A stretch of 64,000 bases of DNA from Niameybacter massiliensis (GCF_001282685.1 NZ_LN875034.1:312157-376156), one strand, 5' to 3'. Shown: positions 1 to 8,780, numbered from the stretch's first letter. Numbers and translations: made by a program. The notes: a model not told the origin generated them from the sequence alone.

Positions 1-1
1 C

Positions 2-247
2 ATCACAAAGGCAGAAATTTTAGTAGCAGTTTCTAACTTACAAAAGGTAGAGCCACTAGGCAAAGAAGCATCAGATAAAGTATTAGCAAAATATAAAGAT
101 AATGCAAGTATTCCTGTTTGGGCGAAAGGATATGTAGCTGCATTAATCGAAAGTGGTATGATCCAAGAGCTAAATGATACATTAGATGTAACATCTCCTC
201 TTACACGTGAGCAAATGGCAGTCATACTAAGTCAGATTATTAAATAG
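2..247 (+). CDS. C-terminal end of an S-layer homology (SLH) domain protein (5' cut by window edge)
   Basis: An open frame enters from the left edge and stops at TAG 245-247, giving about 81 residues. The end has the SLH pattern: a helix with PVWAKGYVAALIESGMI, then the hallmark LTREQMAVIL, which corresponds to the TRAEFA motif of SLH repeats. SLH repeats hold exported proteins to pyruvylated secondary cell-wall polymer. The SLH repeats here are C-terminal, unlike the N-terminal ones in the protein at 16729. What the rest of the protein does cannot be seen. The frame is closed by a hairpin at 274-330. Confidence 0.72.
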   Translation: MTKAEILVAVSNLQKVEPLGKEASDKVLAKYKDNASIPVWAKGYVAALIESGMIQELNDTLDVTSPLTREQMAVILSQIIK

Positions 248-273
248 AGAAATCTAGGTACTATAAGTTTATA

Positions 274-330
274 ACATACTGTAATAAAGGCAACGTGCTT
301 CTCCAACCCATTACTTTTATTACAGTATGT
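274..330 (+). terminator. Long hairpin after the SLH gene
   Basis: A 15-bp perfect inverted repeat (274-288 with 316-330) lies 27 bases after the stop. There is no real T-run after it, so it could be a terminator or a 3' processing/stability hairpin. Confidence 0.5.
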
Positions 331-375
331 ATGAGCTATATAGAAAGAATAAAAGTAGAGCTTTAACCTTGTTCA

Positions 376-403
376 TTGACAAATACAAACCCCATGTTAT
401 AAT
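376..403 (+). promoter_or_regulatory. Sigma-A promoter of leader RNA copy 1
   Basis: TTGACA 376-381 and TATAAT 398-403 are both perfect consensus hexamers, separated by 16 bases. The same promoter with nearly the same spacer text recurs at 8747-8774. Confidence 0.75.
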
Positions 404-409
404 GAGTGA

Positions 410-523
410 AAGAAGATATTCAGTTAGTAGTTACATATAGTTCATATAATATTTGAGATTCACATGTTATTAGAGATTATATATATCACGCGATATAATC
501 TGTAATAGGATGTGAATTTTTTT
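410..523 (+). ncRNA. Structured leader-type RNA, copy 1 (no gene directly behind it)
   Basis: From the promoter at 376-403 a transcript of about 110 nt would end in a two-tier hairpin: ATTCACAT 458-465 pairs with ATGTGAAT 510-517, and inside it 468-481 pairs with 494-507. A run of seven T follows (517-523). The same layout occurs at 684-788 and 8781-8889. Copy 1 is not followed by an ORF before the next promoter at 649, so it looks like a free small RNA or a leader that has lost its gene. The rest of 524-648 shows only AT-rich sequence. I do not recognise the family. Confidence 0.6.
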
Positions 524-648
524 ATTATAGGTCCTCTGTATGAGAGAGGATAAAGGTTACTTGTTTATAAGAAATAATCAAATGGTGTATTAAACATCAA
601 GATTAAACACTTATTAACAAAAGAAAATTTAAAAATTTAAAAATATAG

Positions 649-677
649 TTGACAAGACCGACAGCTTGTACTATACT
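649..677 (+). promoter_or_regulatory. Sigma-A promoter of cold-shock gene (leader RNA copy 2)
   Basis: TTGACA 649-654, a 17-base spacer, then TATACT 672-677. The start of transcription would be near 684, leaving a leader of about 145 nt before the cold-shock ORF. Confidence 0.7.
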
Positions 678-683
678 GAATGT

Positions 684-788
684 AGATATTAAGTAGTGTC
701 GTATAGCTTATATAATGTTTGAGATTCACATGTTATTAGAGATTATATAGATTACTCAATATAGTCTGTAGTATTATGTGAATTTTTA
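684..788 (+). ncRNA. Structured leader RNA, copy 2, upstream of the cold-shock gene
   Basis: The hairpin arms ATTCACAT 724-731 and ATGTGAAT 776-783, an inner stem, and a T-run 783-787 repeat the layout of copy 1. The segment TATATAAT just upstream (about 709-716) is complementary to ATTATATA in the 5' arm of the hairpin, so an alternative fold that would open the terminator is possible. This suggests attenuation or temperature control of the cold-shock gene 43 bases downstream. The regulatory role is inferred. Confidence 0.6.
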
Positions 789-830
789 TTCGCCTAAATT
801 ACAGAAAAATTATATTAGGAGGTACCACAA

Positions 831-1028
831 ATGACAGGTACAGTTAAATGGTTTAACGCAGAAAAAGGTTTTGGTTTTATTTCTAGAGAAGATGGCGACG
901 ATGTATTCGTACATTTCTCAGCTATCCAAGGAGATGGATTCAAATCTCTTGAAGAAGGACAAAGAGTAAACTTCGATATTACTAAAGGTCCACGTGGCGC
1001 ACAAGCAGAAAACGTAACAAAAGCATAA
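831..1028 (+). CDS. cspA: Cold-shock protein (CspA/CspB family)
   Basis: A 65-residue single OB-fold cold-shock domain of normal length. It has both RNA-binding motifs: KGFGFI (RNP1, about residues 13-18) and VFVHFSAI (RNP2, about 26-33), plus the GTVKWFN start. Such proteins bind single-stranded nucleic acid in the cytoplasm and melt RNA secondary structure. The ATG follows AGGAGG with good spacing. The gene is monocistronic, from promoter 649-677 to a terminator at 1046-1088, and sits behind leader RNA copy 2, which is the likely control point. Confidence 0.95.
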   Translation: MTGTVKWFNAEKGFGFISREDGDDVFVHFSAIQGDGFKSLEEGQRVNFDITKGPRGAQAENVTKA

Positions 1029-1045
1029 TTTATGCAAACCTGAAA

Positions 1046-1088
1046 GGGGTATGATGAGATCATTGATCTTATCATACCCCTTTTTTTA
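1046..1088 (+). terminator. Intrinsic terminator of the cold-shock gene
   Basis: AGGGGTATGAT-type stem with its complement ending at about 1080, followed by seven T. It lies between convergent genes, but the T-run favours the plus strand. Confidence 0.85.
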
Positions 1089-1092
1089 TTGT

Positions 1093-2001
1093 TTACAAAT
1101 AAATAGGTGGTGCTAGAGCGACTAAGTGGTCTGGTGCAATGCTCCCTTCGTAGAGTTCTACAACGATTGCCTTTTCTTTGGGCTTTGGTACAAAGTGAGT
1201 GGTAATGCGTGTAGAGGAAGGTACTAGGTCTAGAGTCAAGGTTCTCATACCTGTTTTGACAACGGCATGGAGAGGTGTACTAGGTACATGGCTTAGTTCT
1301 AGTTCCAGCTGAGTGTCTATTAAGGATGCCACGATAAGTGGGCCTCTAGTTATGATAGTTTGACCCTGCTTAATGGCATTTGCAAAGCTTACAGCAAGGG
1401 ATAGACTTGGATCTTCTTCTAAAAAGTAAGTGGTAAAGTAGCCTGTAAGGTCACTTGGTCTATGTAGGTCCATACCTGTTGTTGCTGCAATGCGGTGGCC
1501 TTTAAAGAGAAGTTCTTCCCACCAGAGGATGCCTTGTATATTGTCAGGGACCATAGAGTGAGCATTGTTGATGACTTCGATAAAGTCTAGAAGGTCATGG
1601 TTATGGATGTGCATATCAAAGCGCATACCATTGGCAATAGGTGCAGGAACGGAGAAGGGATGAGCAATCCCTACAATCCCACCTTGTTGATGGACACGGT
1701 CAAAGAGTAAATCTCCATTGTACTTATCAATATCATCCCATGGAATATAGCGTCCCATATTGTAGCAGAGGATATGTCCGTGATAAGAAGTGAGCTCAAA
1801 TCCTGGTAGATGCTGAATAGGGAGCTTCGCTTTTTGAAGGTAAGCTTCTATTTTAGGTGTACCTGATGTAGTGTTGTGATCCGTTAAGGCAAAGCATGTA
1901 ATCTGATTGGCATAGAGATAATCTACAAGTTGAGGGACGGACATGCCACCGTCAGACTCGGTAGAGTGGTTATGGAGTTCAATACGTTTATAGCACTTCA
2001 T
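1093..2001 (-). CDS. PHP-domain metal-dependent hydrolase
   Basis: 302 residues with the PHP phosphoesterase metal-site motifs: HNHSTESDG (about 10-18), TDHNT (41-45), a GFE glutamate (about 69), AHP (about 113-115) and TGMDLHRP near residue 178. Relatives hydrolyse phosphoesters such as histidinol phosphate, nucleotide 3',5'-bisphosphates or phosphodiesters in the cytoplasm. The substrate here is unknown. The ATG has a GAAGGAG site inside the end of the upstream gene and the two ORFs overlap by 14 bases, so they are translationally coupled. The pair is divergent from a GDPD-like/ABC operon, which hints at a shared organophosphate theme. Confidence 0.82.
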   Translation of the reverse strand: MKCYKRIELHNHSTESDGGMSVPQLVDYLYANQITCFALTDHNTTSGTPKIEAYLQKAKLPIQHLPGFELTSYHGHILCYNMGRYIPWDDIDKYNGDLLFDRVHQQGGIVGIAHPFSVPAPIANGMRFDMHIHNHDLLDFIEVINNAHSMVPDNIQGILWWEELLFKGHRIAATTGMDLHRPSDLTGYFTTYFLEEDPSLSLAVSFANAIKQGQTIITRGPLIVASLIDTQLELELSHVPSTPLHAVVKTGMRTLTLDLVPSSTRITTHFVPKPKEKAIVVELYEGSIAPDHLVALAPPIYL

Positions 2002-2458
2002 AAGGTTCTCCTTCTATGGTTAGGGTATAAGTTGTCTCGTCTTCAAGTACGCTAAAGACGTTGACTACCACTTTAAGTGTACCTATTATAGATTCAGTTT
2101 CTAGAGAGAAGCAGCCATTAGAGGCCTCAGCCTGAGAAATAGAAATTTCTTTGCAAGTAGCAGGATTATGGATATTCCCGATAAAGGTATCACCTATATA
2201 GGCTGCAAGCTGTATCTCAGTTTTCATAGAGGATAAGATTGCTGAGGTGTTAGCTTCCTTTAAGGGTTGGTTATAGTGGTCAAGATAGGTTTTTTCGATG
2301 GCTGCTCGTGCAGATGGACTTGCTTCATTAAATAGTAATTTATCATAGGTTAACCTTATTTTAAGGGCTTTGTACGGTGTTGCTAAGGCAAAGTTATAGC
2401 AGATGTTGCCTACGAATCCTTGATTAAGTATACCTGAAAATTTGTGTAGTGTTTGCAT
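1988..2458 (-). CDS. Hypothetical protein coupled to the PHP hydrolase
   Basis: 156 residues from the ATG at 2458, chosen because AAGGAGG lies just upstream. A longer frame to 2494 would place that site inside the gene. No signal peptide or membrane segment. The C-terminal half alternates beta-strand-like stretches (ESIIGTLKVVVNVFSV, TTYTLTIEGEPYEVL), suggesting a small beta-sandwich. I do not recognise the family. It is the first gene of a two-gene unit and overlaps the PHP gene, so it probably acts with it. Confidence 0.7.
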   Translation of the reverse strand: MQTLHKFSGILNQGFVGNICYNFALATPYKALKIRLTYDKLLFNEASPSARAAIEKTYLDHYNQPLKEANTSAILSSMKTEIQLAAYIGDTFIGNIHNPATCKEISISQAEASNGCFSLETESIIGTLKVVVNVFSVLEDETTYTLTIEGEPYEVL

Positions 2459-2632
2459 CACACACCTCCTTAATAAGGAGTTTAGGGGGTTCACTTGAGA
2501 GAATCAATTCATTTAACATAGATTTAAACTTAAATTATTTACAATTAATTTATATTTAACAAAAAATGATAGATAGGATTAAATGAAATACATTATGATG
2601 AAGTGGCTAATATGCTTGAAAAGGAGACGAAC

Positions 2633-3307
2633 ATGACACTTATAACAGCACATTCAGGATGTGACCAAACAGCAGATAATTCTATTGAATTTGTACAGTA
2701 TGCGCTAGAAAAGGACATTGATGCTATCGAAGTCGATGTAAGAAAGAATAAACAGGGCGAACTGGTTTTAGCTCATGATGCAACAGAGGAAGAGGTACCA
2801 TTTTTAGCCGATGCTTTTGAAATATTAAAAAATTATAAATATAAAAAGATGAATTGCGATTTAAAAGAAGCGGGCTTAGAGGAAAGTGTATTCGCTTTAG
2901 CCAAAGCCTATGGAGTTGAAAATCAACTGATCTATTCTGGTACAGTGGACTTAAAGTTTGCGACACAAGGTCTAGAGACATTAAAAGGTGTAGACCTTTA
3001 TCTCAACTTAGAAATCCTTGTACCAGAGATAGAGTCTGGTGAGGACATGGCACAAGATGTGCTTTGCAAACACTTATTTAGAGGTATAGAAGAAGCAGCA
3101 AAATTAAATATCACATGTATCAATATGAACTACAGATTATGTGCAGATAGTGTAGTTGATTATATGGCAAGACATGATGTAGCCTTTTCTGCTTGGACAG
3201 TGAATGAAGTTGCAGAGATTGAAAGATTAACACAAATGGGTGCTCTTAACATTACAACACGTAATGTAAAAGGTGCATTAGAACGAGTAAGTGTAAGAGG
3301 GGAGTAG
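2633..3307 (+). CDS. GDPD-like protein with altered active-site motif
   Basis: 224 residues from the ATG at 2633, which has AAAAGGAG upstream. An upstream in-frame ATG at 2603 lacks such a site. The fold signature of glycerophosphodiester phosphodiesterases is present: H7, E33-x-D35 in AIEVDVRKN, and LAHD with H48. However the family HRG is HSG here (S8), the PENT glutamate is replaced (ADNS), and the later ELK glutamate reads CDLKE. It may be an enzyme with a different substrate, or a binder. It heads an operon with an ABC importer (5 bases to the permease), which suggests it handles the imported compound. Confidence 0.75.
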   Translation: MTLITAHSGCDQTADNSIEFVQYALEKDIDAIEVDVRKNKQGELVLAHDATEEEVPFLADAFEILKNYKYKKMNCDLKEAGLEESVFALAKAYGVENQLIYSGTVDLKFATQGLETLKGVDLYLNLEILVPEIESGEDMAQDVLCKHLFRGIEEAAKLNITCINMNYRLCADSVVDYMARHDVAFSAWTVNEVAEIERLTQMGALNITTRNVKGALERVSVRGE

Positions 3308-3311
3308 GACA

Positions 3312-4151
3312 GTGAAATTATTATCTCCAAAAGCCTTTTACTATGCATTAGGCAAGAAAAACTTTTTTGAGTATATCTTATTTGCAGTATTTGTATTGTT
3401 CTTCTACTTACCATTAATGAACTTATGTATGCTTGCATTTTCAAACAAATATGAAGTACCAGCCGTCTTCCCACAAGAATTTGGCTTAAAGTGGTGGGAG
3501 TTTGTACTAGGACAGAACAATCTGATAAGTTCTATTGTCCTTTCTTTTGTCATTGCGACAGTGGTTACAATTGTTTCTTTACTCATTTGTATACCAGCTG
3601 CCTATGCCATAGCAAGGTTTGACTTTAAAGGGAAGAAGATCTTCTTGCTTTCCTTCTTACTTAGTAATGCATTCCCTAAGATGGGGTTATATATTTCTAT
3701 AGGGATTATCTTCTATAAATTAAATCTGATGGGAACTTTTGCAGGGGTTGTTATCATTCATGTACTGAATTCTTTAATGTTTATGACATGGATTCCATCT
3801 AATGCTTTTAGAAGTATCCATAGACAACAAGAAGAATCAGCAAGAGATGTAGGGGCAGGTCCAATTAGAACCTTCTTTAATATTACGCTTCCATTAGCGT
3901 TCCCAGGTATTTTGGTAGCATCTGTCTTTACATTCCTTGGTTCATTAGAAGAGGCACAAGGAACCATGTTAGTTGGTTTCCCTCAGTTCAAAACAATGCC
4001 AGTAGAGTTATACGGTATTATCATGGAATATCCGATTACAGCAGGGCCAGTATTATCCATTATCTTAATCATTCCAACCATTATTATCTTGGTATGTTTA
4101 AGAAAGCACTTAGGAGCAGACAAAATAGCAAAAGGTTATAACATGAAATAG
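3312..4151 (+). CDS. ABC importer permease (MalG/PotC-like)
   Basis: 279 residues, GTG start preceded by the GGGGAG at the end of the GDPD-like gene. About six membrane helices. The cytoplasmic coupling loop (EAA motif) is at about 175-199 (EESARDVGAG...LPLAFPG) and would dock on the ATPase encoded next. It forms the importer with the ATPase at 4165, the lipoprotein at 5218 and the second permease at 6392. Confidence 0.9.
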   Translation: MKLLSPKAFYYALGKKNFFEYILFAVFVLFFYLPLMNLCMLAFSNKYEVPAVFPQEFGLKWWEFVLGQNNLISSIVLSFVIATVVTIVSLLICIPAAYAIARFDFKGKKIFLLSFLLSNAFPKMGLYISIGIIFYKLNLMGTFAGVVIIHVLNSLMFMTWIPSNAFRSIHRQQEESARDVGAGPIRTFFNITLPLAFPGILVASVFTFLGSLEEAQGTMLVGFPQFKTMPVELYGIIMEYPITAGPVLSIILIIPTIIILVCLRKHLGADKIAKGYNMK

Positions 4152-4164
4152 GAAGGGAATCAAA

Positions 4165-5142
4165 ATGAGTAATCAGAACGTGAAATTAAAAATAAGTAAT
4201 ATGAAAAAAGTCTATAAAAATGGTGATGGGGTAGATAACATCAACATTGATGTGTTTGAAGGGGAGTTCTTAACCATGCTTGGACCATCTGGATGTGGGA
4301 AGTCTACTATCCTTAGAACCCTTGGTGGCTTTCTAGATATTGATGGTGGAGATATTGAAATCGATGGACAGTCTGTAAAGGATCTTCCACCAGAACAACG
4401 TCCGACAGCTATGGTGTTTCAAAGTTATAACCTATGGCCACATATGACTGTCTTTGATAATTTAGCCTTTGGCTTAAAAATAAGAAAAGTACCTAAAGAT
4501 GTAATTAAGGAAGAAATCACAAAAGCCTTAAAGCTTGTATGTATGGAAGGCTTTGATCGTAAGTATCCAGGGCAACTTTCAGGTGGGCAACAACAACGTG
4601 TAGCTATTGCAAGAGCATTATTATTAAAACCATCTGTCCTTCTATTAGACGAACCTTTCTCAGCATTAGATGCTAAGATTCGTTCACAGATGAGAGAAGA
4701 GCTTAAGAAGATTCAAGAAGACCTGAATATTACTGTTGTCTTTGTTACTCATGACCAGACAGAGGCAATGGCACTTTCACACCGTATCGTTGTTATGAAT
4801 AAAGGGAAGGTGGAGCAAATCGGCACACCTACAGAAATCTATGATACACCAGCTACTAAGTACGTGGCATCCTTCATTGGAGAGATGAATTTCTTTGAAA
4901 ATGGTGATGGTACAACTACAGCGGTTAGACCAGAAGATATTGTGGTTGAAAAAGATGGTGAAGGTGGCGATATCGAAGGCCATATCCGTACCATTATGAT
5001 CTTAGGACACTATGTAGAGGTTAATATCCAAGTAGGGGATAACGTGGTGAAAACTTACTTATCAAGATCCGTAGCAGACATATTGAAAATCAAAGATAAA
5101 GTATCTTTATCCTTCCATAAAAAATGCGTTTATAGCGCGTAA
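4165..5142 (+). CDS. ABC importer ATP-binding protein (PotA/UgpC-like)
   Basis: 325 residues with all nucleotide-binding motifs: Walker A GPSGCGKST (40-48), Q-loop Q86, signature LSGGQ (138-142), Walker B LLLLDEP (about 158-164) and switch H196. A C-terminal TOBE-type region from about 235 to the end senses substrate or regulators in this class. Cytoplasmic motor of the importer. It lies 13 bases after the first permease. Confidence 0.92.
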   Translation: MSNQNVKLKISNMKKVYKNGDGVDNINIDVFEGEFLTMLGPSGCGKSTILRTLGGFLDIDGGDIEIDGQSVKDLPPEQRPTAMVFQSYNLWPHMTVFDNLAFGLKIRKVPKDVIKEEITKALKLVCMEGFDRKYPGQLSGGQQQRVAIARALLLKPSVLLLDEPFSALDAKIRSQMREELKKIQEDLNITVVFVTHDQTEAMALSHRIVVMNKGKVEQIGTPTEIYDTPATKYVASFIGEMNFFENGDGTTTAVRPEDIVVEKDGEGGDIEGHIRTIMILGHYVEVNIQVGDNVVKTYLSRSVADILKIKDKVSLSFHKKCVYSA

Positions 5143-5217
5143 TAAAGAAAATACATAGGACAGAAATAAGACTTAAAAAATACATAAATTAAAGCTAACA
5201 TCTAAGGAGATAATCAA

Positions 5218-6378
5218 ATGAAACTAAGAAAATTAATGTCAATTGTAGGTATATTAGCAATAAGTGGATCTGTATTAGTAGGATGTAGCACAGGCTCATC
5301 TTCAGCTGGTGCTAAAGAAGATGATAAGACAGTGACGATCTGGGCAAGTGGTTCAGATAACGTACGTGTTCAATTTGAAAAGCAAATTGAACAATTTAAC
5401 AAAAGCAATGAAGAAGGCTATGTGGCAGAGCTTCAATTTATTACAGCAGGTACAGGTGCACAAGGGATTGTAGACCGTATTGCAGCTGCAAAAAAGGCAG
5501 GTCAAACTAATACAGATTACGACCTTGTTGAATTAGGTGGAGACGAAGTGATGCGTTACCTTGAATTATGTGGGGAAGACGTATTCGTAGAACTTGATCA
5601 ATCTAAAATCCCTAATATGGAGAACTTACAAATTCCAGCAACTTTTAGAGAAGATTTAGTGCTTCCGTACCGCGGGACAACAGTTGTCCTTGCTTACAAC
5701 TCAGAGACTGTACCAAATCCACCAACTACAGCGGAAGAACTTTATCAATGGATTAAAGATAATCCAGGTCGCTTTGCCTACAACACACCATCTTCAGGTG
5801 GAGCAGGGAGTTCATTTGTAACAACAGCTGTTTATAACTTCCTTGAAGAAGAAGCTTTAACTTCTACAGATGAAAAATACGTAGCTCAGTGGGAACAAGG
5901 CTTTAACTTATTAACAGAGCTTCACCCATACCTTTACAAATCATCAGGCAAAGTGGTTTATCCAAACAAAAATCAAGGAACTTTAGATTTACTTGCAAAT
6001 AAAGAAGTAGATATTATCCCAGCATGGGCAGATATGGCAATTACTCAATATAGAGAAGGTGTGTTACCAAGTACTATCAAGATTGCTCAAATTGAACCTT
6101 CATTTACAGGAAGTACAGTAGCATTAGGTATTCCATCTATTGGATCAAACACAGAAGGTGCTTATGCCTTTATGAACTATATGATTAGCCCAGAAGCACA
6201 AAATATTGCTCTTGATGCCATGGCAGCTATTCCTGTTATTGATTTTGAGTTATTAGATGAAAATCTTACAAGCATTATTTCTGAACTTAAAATTGATGAA
6301 TTTAGAATCAAAAGTATTGGTGGTTTAGGTGACCAATTAAATGAAAAATGGGACGTAGAGATTGGGACATTACAATAA
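5218..6378 (+). CDS. ABC importer substrate-binding lipoprotein
   Basis: 386 residues with a lipoprotein signal: basic start, hydrophobic core and lipobox LVGC with the lipidated C23, then a Ser/Gly linker. The body resembles class D/F solute-binding proteins such as PotD, ferric and phosphonate binders (VTIWASGSDNV at the start of the mature domain). It would capture substrate outside the membrane. The ligand cannot be read from sequence. Context with GDPD-like and PHP proteins suggests a phosphodiester or phosphonate-like compound. Confidence 0.9.
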   Translation: MKLRKLMSIVGILAISGSVLVGCSTGSSSAGAKEDDKTVTIWASGSDNVRVQFEKQIEQFNKSNEEGYVAELQFITAGTGAQGIVDRIAAAKKAGQTNTDYDLVELGGDEVMRYLELCGEDVFVELDQSKIPNMENLQIPATFREDLVLPYRGTTVVLAYNSETVPNPPTTAEELYQWIKDNPGRFAYNTPSSGGAGSSFVTTAVYNFLEEEALTSTDEKYVAQWEQGFNLLTELHPYLYKSSGKVVYPNKNQGTLDLLANKEVDIIPAWADMAITQYREGVLPSTIKIAQIEPSFTGSTVALGIPSIGSNTEGAYAFMNYMISPEAQNIALDAMAAIPVIDFELLDENLTSIISELKIDEFRIKSIGGLGDQLNEKWDVEIGTLQ

Positions 6379-6391
6379 GTAGGAGAAGCAG

Positions 6392-7237
6392 ATGAAGAAC
6401 AATGCATTAAAGAAACTATTACCGTATTTATTTATACTCCCGGCCTTCTCCATTCTGGCTTTGGTTGTTATCTACCCAATTGCAACGGCTCTTGTACGTA
6501 GTTTTCAGCTAGATGATGGCACCTATGGATTAGATAATTATGCTTACTTTTTCACCAATGAAATCCAAAGAAACAATATTATTTATACCTTACAAGTGGT
6601 TGTTATTACAGTAGTCTTAGCTATAGGGATTGCCTACTTATTAGGACTTTACCTAAGATTTTCAAATACTAGAGTGAGTAAGGCTATAGGTAGCCTGTAC
6701 TTATTACCACGATTTATACCAGGCTTAGTGGCTGTAAATGGTATGATTACTATCATTAGAGATTCAGGACTACTAAGTAGAATTGCCAATGCTATGGGCT
6801 TTGAGCTTCAGTTAGGACTTATGTACAATGCAAAAGGGGTTATCTTGATGAACTTATGGTTCAACATTCCTTTTGCAACCATGCTCCTTACCGCAGCCCT
6901 TGCATCTATACCGGACTCCGTTATTGAAGCGGCAAGAGATGCTGGCGCGAAGAAACTACATATTTTATGGAAGATGATTATCCCGCTGACAGTGAAAGAT
7001 ATTTTCATTGCTGCTACCTTTATCTTCATGAGCAATATTGGTTCATTTACTACACCATATCTAATGGATGGCAACTATCCTCAGATGTTAGGGATTAGTC
7101 TTTTCTCAGAGTTTAATAAGGGACACTATGAGAGAGCAGCAGCCTTATCTGTTATTATGTTTTTACTATCAGCAGTGTCTGCGGCAGTCTATATCTATAC
7201 GAATATGAAGGAAAAAGATTGGGAAAAACAAGCATAA
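6392..7237 (+). CDS. ABC importer permease (MalF/PotB-like)
   Basis: 281 residues, about six membrane helices, EAA loop at about 179-199 (EAARDAGAKKLH...IPLT). Second membrane subunit of the importer that starts at 3312. AGGAG lies 8 bases before the ATG. It is the last gene of the operon. No terminator lies between it and the MATE gene except the hairpin inside the first MATE codons. Confidence 0.9.
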   Translation: MKNNALKKLLPYLFILPAFSILALVVIYPIATALVRSFQLDDGTYGLDNYAYFFTNEIQRNNIIYTLQVVVITVVLAIGIAYLLGLYLRFSNTRVSKAIGSLYLLPRFIPGLVAVNGMITIIRDSGLLSRIANAMGFELQLGLMYNAKGVILMNLWFNIPFATMLLTAALASIPDSVIEAARDAGAKKLHILWKMIIPLTVKDIFIAATFIFMSNIGSFTTPYLMDGNYPQMLGISLFSEFNKGHYERAAALSVIMFLLSAVSAAVYIYTNMKEKDWEKQA

Positions 7238-7268
7238 CACATCATGAGTAGACTAAAGGAGAATTATT

Positions 7269-8633
7269 TTGACTAAAAATATGACAACAGGATCACCTTA
7301 TAAGGTGATTCTGTTTTTTTCAATACCACTATTAATCGGTAATTTATTTCAACAACTGTATAGCATGGTAGACACCATTATTATAGGCAGACTTATTGGT
7401 GTCAATGAGCTAGCAGCAGTAGGTGCAACAGGTGCACTTAACTATTTGGTTATAGGCTTTGCAACAGGTATGACAGGTGGGTTTGCTGTTGTAACGGCTC
7501 AAAAGTATGGGGCAGGAGACAAAGAGGGCGTGAAGAAGACAATAGGGACTTCAGTCATCCTTTGCCTCATTATCAGTATCCTCCTAACCAGCTTAAGTCT
7601 GGGAGGGACTAAAGGGTTCCTTAAGATGATGAATATGCCAGAAGATTTGTTTGGTATAGCTTATGAGTATATTGGTGTTATCTTTGCAGGGATTGGAGCA
7701 ACCATCTACTACAATATGATAGCAGGCATCTTGAGAGCGTTAGGAGATAGTAAGACACCACTCATGTGTCTGGTCTTTTCCTCTGTTCTTAACATTATAC
7801 TAGACTTAGTCTTTATCATTAACTTTAATATGGGTGTTATGGGAGCAGCCTTAGCAACAGTCCTTGCACAGCTTATTGGTGCTGCGGTTTGTAATGTTTA
7901 TGCAGTAAGAAAGTACGAGCTTCTACGCTTAAGTAAACAAGATTTTGCCTGCTGTATGGAGGACTCTAAATGGCATTTGAGACTAGGATTACCTATGGCA
8001 CTCCAGTGCTCCATTACCGCTTTAGGTATGGTCATTCTACAAGGTGCACTTAACATCTATGGTGCAGGGATTATGGCAGCCTATGCCGCAGCAAGTAAGG
8101 TAGAAGCACTGGTTACTCAGCCACTGTATGCATTAGGACTAACTATGGAGACTTACTGTGGCCAGAATATAGGAGCAGGACGTATGGACCGTGTCAAAAA
8201 AGGCTTTTCTAGCGTGTTGGTACTAGGTATGTGTGCCACAGTCATTGCGGCCATGATTAATATCTTGGGTGGGGAAAGCATGGTCAAACTCTTTATGGAA
8301 GATACCAGCCCAGAAGTACTCAAGTATGCCAAAGATTACTTGGTACTTATAGCCATCTTCTACCCAGCTCTTTGTAGCTTATTTATCTTCCGTAGTGGAC
8401 TTCAAGGTATGGGAGAAGCCATTGTACCCATGATTGGGGGGATTGCAGAGCTAGTGGCAAGAACGGTAGCTTGTGTATTTCTGCCAGCCTTCTTTGGATA
8501 TATGGGAGTGTATTTTGCAACCCCACTAGCATGGCTATGCGCATTGATTCCACTGATTACAAGGTATATCATCAAGTCTAGACAAGAGACCGGTGGAATA
8601 GATCAAATACATGATCATTTAGATGTCATTTAA
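7269..8633 (+). CDS. MATE-family efflux transporter
   Basis: 454 residues, about twelve membrane helices in two similar halves. The start is typical of the clostridial DinF/NorM-like branch (TTGSP...IPLLIGNLFQQLYSMVDTI). It would export organic cations or drugs using Na+ or H+. The TTG at 7269 has AAAGGAG upstream and is preferred over the ATG four codons later. The codons for about residues 6-17 form a terminator-like hairpin (7286-7320). Confidence 0.93.
   Translation: MTKNMTTGSPYKVILFFSIPLLIGNLFQQLYSMVDTIIIGRLIGVNELAAVGATGALNYLVIGFATGMTGGFAVVTAQKYGAGDKEGVKKTIGTSVILCLIISILLTSLSLGGTKGFLKMMNMPEDLFGIAYEYIGVIFAGIGATIYYNMIAGILRALGDSKTPLMCLVFSSVLNIILDLVFIINFNMGVMGAALATVLAQLIGAAVCNVYAVRKYELLRLSKQDFACCMEDSKWHLRLGLPMALQCSITALGMVILQGALNIYGAGIMAAYAAASKVEALVTQPLYALGLTMETYCGQNIGAGRMDRVKKGFSSVLVLGMCATVIAAMINILGGESMVKLFMEDTSPEVLKYAKDYLVLIAIFYPALCSLFIFRSGLQGMGEAIVPMIGGIAELVARTVACVFLPAFFGYMGVYFATPLAWLCALIPLITRYIIKSRQETGGIDQIHDHLDVI
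7286..7320 (+). terminator. Terminator-like hairpin inside the first codons of the MATE gene
   Basis: Arms 7286-7300 and 7301-7315 are complementary over 15 bases with one G-U pair, and T7 follows (7314-7320). It would terminate the ABC operon and at the same time act as an attenuator for the MATE gene. Confidence 0.6.
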
Positions 8634-8681
8634 GCAAATGTAAGAAGTACCTAATCACCTAGACAGAAGCATAATAAACAT

Positions 8682-8721
8682 AAGAAGAGTGCTAAGGTTT
8701 ATAAACTTTGGCACTCTTCTT
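8682..8721 (+). terminator. Hairpin after the MATE gene
   Basis: AAGAAGAGTGC 8682-8692 pairs with GCACTCTTCTT 8711-8721, with further pairing inside. The T-run is weak. Confidence 0.6.
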
Positions 8722-8746
8722 CTATCTAGGCCCTTAGTCCCATTCA

Positions 8747-8774
8747 TTGACAAATAAAAAAAGCATGTTATAAT
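8747..8774 (+). promoter_or_regulatory. Sigma-A promoter of leader RNA copy 3
   Basis: TTGACA 8747-8752, 16-base spacer, TATAAT 8769-8774. The flanking and spacer text is nearly the same as at 376-403. Confidence 0.75.
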
Positions 8775-8780
8775 AGAGCA

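Noticed and set aside
815-1075. 86-codon frame opposite the cold-shock gene
   Set aside because: Antisense shadow of a conserved gene and of its terminator.
2603-2632. Upstream ATG for the GDPD-like gene
   Set aside because: No Shine-Dalgarno; AAAAGGAG is placed for the ATG at 2633.
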